Assembly (NCBI GenBank): GCA_035515475.1
Contig: DATJBF010000089.1
Span: 1-64,000, forward strand
DNA from: DATJBF01 sp035515475
GTDB lineage: Bacteria; Verrucomicrobiota; Verrucomicrobiia; Palsa-1439
Length of the DNA stretch: 64,000 nt
Direction: 5' to 3'
Part shown: one piece after another, positions 62,531-64,000 of the stretch
How positions within the stretch are numbered: the stretch's first letter is position 1
Layout: every line of letters begins with the position of its first letter
The notes under the pieces: model-generated
Told to the model about the DNA's origin: nothing
The model's database searches: none
The model's input: the letters and a program-made list of their open reading frames with translations, nothing else
Made by a program: the position numbers and the translations under genes

Positions 62531-62870
62531 TTGCCACTCAAGTATCCTCTCGACGCCTGCTACGGCACATCCACCAAGTGCAGCTACGACCGCGTACACG
62601 GCTCTGTTCCGGTGCTCCGAATCCCGAACGTCGCGTCTGAGCGCGTGAACTTCGACGACTTGAAGTTCGGCGTTCTCAGCAAGGCCGATTTGGAGAAGGC
62701 GCTTGTCCGGGAAGGAGACATTCTCGTTGTGCGCACAAATGGCAGTGCCGATCTCGTTGGTCGTTGCGCCGTCGTTCTTTCCACCACGGAGCCAACCGCT
62801 TTCGCCTCGTACATGATTCGTTTGCGATGCGACCACAACGTCATTAATCCAAGGGAGATCTGTAACCTTC
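62531..62870 (+). pseudogene. Fragment of a type I restriction specificity subunit (hsdS)
   Basis: The frame reads 'YGTSTKCSYDRVHGSVPVLRIPNVASERVNF', 'LEKALVREGDILVVRTNGSADLVGRCAVV' and 'ASYMIRLRCD', the hallmark blocks of an HsdS target-recognition domain. It covers about 113 of a usual 400 residues and lacks both ends; no hsdM or hsdR is nearby. Its 3' border coincides with the end of the PIN toxin gene. Confidence 0.75.
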
Positions 62871-63261
62871 ATTTCAACGGCTCGATCTTGCCGTTGACGG
62901 TGACCACGAACGCGGACCCGCGCGCGGCTTTCTCCGCTTCTTTGATCAGATTGGGAAAACATTTGGTGAACTTGTTGGCTTGGTCCCAGAACGGCAGATT
63001 GACCCAGCCGGGCTTGAGAAAGAAGATCGTGTGCCCCGCCTCCTTCCACGCCTTGACTTCGTATGGATTGCGACTGATGCGAATGTCCGCAGTCACAATC
63101 ACCAAATCCGCTTCCTTGGCGAGCGCGCGCATCCAGACGACATCCTCGACGTTGCCCGGGAAACGGTCTTTGAGATGGACGACCCGATGCTCCGGTCCGG
63201 CCATCTGGCTCAAGCCGTGCGCCAGTTTGGGGGCGAGATTGTTGTCGAAGAAAAATTTCAC
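62869..63261 (-). CDS. DUF5615 PIN-like toxin
   Basis: 130 aa from GTG 63261, overlapping the antitoxin stop (GTGA). PIN-fold acidic residues are visible: KFFFDNNLAPKLA (N-terminal Asp), 'HLKDRFPGNVEDVVWMRALAKEADLVIVTADIRIS' and later charged residues. Members are probable ribonuclease toxins in VapC-like modules paired with DUF433 antitoxins, as here. Confidence 0.85.
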   Translation of the reverse strand: MKFFFDNNLAPKLAHGLSQMAGPEHRVVHLKDRFPGNVEDVVWMRALAKEADLVIVTADIRISRNPYEVKAWKEAGHTIFFLKPGWVNLPFWDQANKFTKCFPNLIKEAEKAARGSAFVVTVNGKIEPLK

Positions 63262-63941
63262 GCGGCGAGCGAGTGCTCGAACGCAATTGCTTCACGTACG
63301 GAAACAGGGCTGATCTCAAACCAGCGAGCCACTTCTTCCGCCGAGCCATTGGCGCGTGCACTGTGGGCCAGGACTCGGGTCGGGATACCATCGCGAAAAA
63401 CAATTGGTTGGCCGAAGCTTCGCCGGGGATCAAGTGCGACCAAATGACTTCTGCCCCTCGGCCACCAGCGGGACGGCAAATCGCCTTCCGCGAACTCCAG
63501 ATTCTTCAGGAAAGGTCGCGTGATTTTTCCGAACACTCTTTGGTCGCGGGCAATCTCCCACAACAGCGGTTCATCGTCCTCCTGGGGAATCTCCAGAATG
63601 ATCTCGTGGCCTGCCACCATGAATCTGTTCGTGCAGAATGGATGAGAAACGCCCAACTCGTCCTGGGCGTGACGATGCGCCAGCCGAAGAGTCCTCCAAC
63701 TGACCTTCTTCCGTAGAAAGGCGTCTACAAAGCGAATCTCGACCAGATCGAGAAACCCAACGGCCAAGCTGTGATCGATGGGCTTGAGTTGTCCCTGCCA
63801 GACCGGGGCGGATCGATGACGACCATGCTTGGCTTTGAACTCATAACCCTGCAGCCAGCGGTGAATGCGCCGCGAGGAAACGCCGGTCAGCCGTGCGGCT
63901 TCTGGTATCGTATAGATCCCTGTCTGCAACAGCGTCGTCAT
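63258..63941 (-). CDS. DUF433-family antitoxin with MerR-like N-terminus
   Basis: 227 aa from ATG 63941, which has GAGG about 9 nt upstream. The N-terminal HTH 'YTIPEAARLTGVSSRRIHRWLQGYEF' is MerR-like; the C-terminal DUF433 domain reads 'FGQPIVFRDGIPTRVLAHSARANGSAEEVARWFEISPVSVREAIAFE'. It is longer than minimal DUF433 antitoxins because of the middle domain. First gene of the toxin-antitoxin operon; autoregulation through the HTH is expected. Confidence 0.85.
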   Translation of the reverse strand: MTTLLQTGIYTIPEAARLTGVSSRRIHRWLQGYEFKAKHGRHRSAPVWQGQLKPIDHSLAVGFLDLVEIRFVDAFLRKKVSWRTLRLAHRHAQDELGVSHPFCTNRFMVAGHEIILEIPQEDDEPLLWEIARDQRVFGKITRPFLKNLEFAEGDLPSRWWPRGRSHLVALDPRRSFGQPIVFRDGIPTRVLAHSARANGSAEEVARWFEISPVSVREAIAFEHSLAA

Positions 63942-64000
63942 CTCGGGCTTCCTCCGCACGGCAGAATATGCGCCGGCAAGGGTGAGATGCAAATCTAAAC

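Overview
The window is a high-GC bacterial chromosome segment whose gene content suggests a Verrucomicrobiota-like bacterium. The signs are a PEP-CTERM-tailed NHL-type protein, an FHA/Ser-Thr kinase/WD40 giant, a moxR-bat aerotolerance-type operon, REPIN-like palindromes and the DUF4230/EF-hand gene set. This assignment is an inference from gene content; no rRNA is present to confirm it.

Layout. 1-140 is the end of an IS element that runs off the left edge. 176-4959 (+) holds a PilZ protein, a PilT/PilU retraction ATPase and the tRNA-modification pair mnmE-mnmG. 4971-9233 (-) is a pyrimidine operon (small conserved ORF, pyrR, pyrB, pyrC, carA) with a PyrR-type attenuator in the pyrR leader. 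9570-12788 holds a class-I glutamine amidotransferase, a family-4 uracil-DNA glycosylase, rluD and lgt. 12839-23891 is a large efflux locus on the minus strand: two paralogous MacA-MacB-type systems, one TolC-like porin, and an OmpR-type two-component system divergent from a duplicated EF-hand secreted protein. 24003-31090 (-) carries DUF4230, membrane proteins, a GT-C-fold glycosyltransferase and an NtrB/NtrC-like pair. 31201-34506 holds apgM, a candidate structured RNA, moeA and a small lipoprotein.

At 34549 a tRNA-Arg(TCT) gene is the integration site of a mobilizable element (34586 to about 53985) bounded by a perfect 40-bp direct repeat. It carries a tyrosine integrase, an excisionase-like HTH protein, a MobF relaxase with an accessory protein, an FHA-kinase-TPR-WD40 protein coupled to a possible HEPN-like protein, a divergent PD-(D/E)XK-like protein, an AbiE toxin-antitoxin pair and several gene remnants. 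No type IV secretion genes are visible, so it would depend on a helper for transfer. Just beyond the right repeat is a decayed piece of a related integrase, which points to repeated integration at this tRNA.

54213-62504 (+) is a moxR-DUF58-DUF4381-batA-batB-batC-batD-batE operon. Most genes overlap by 1-4 bases. The tight coupling is broken at two places, and both are occupied by dispersed repeats: a four-helix-bundle (23S-IVP) cassette and a REPIN. These repeats appear to supply the N-termini of the downstream genes. 62531-63941 holds an hsdS fragment and a DUF433/DUF5615 PIN toxin-antitoxin pair.

The best candidates for something undescribed are the kinase/WD40 + HEPN-like + nuclease-like cargo module (41230-47378), the candidate structured RNA at 32760-32855, and the repeat-derived gene starts in the bat operon.
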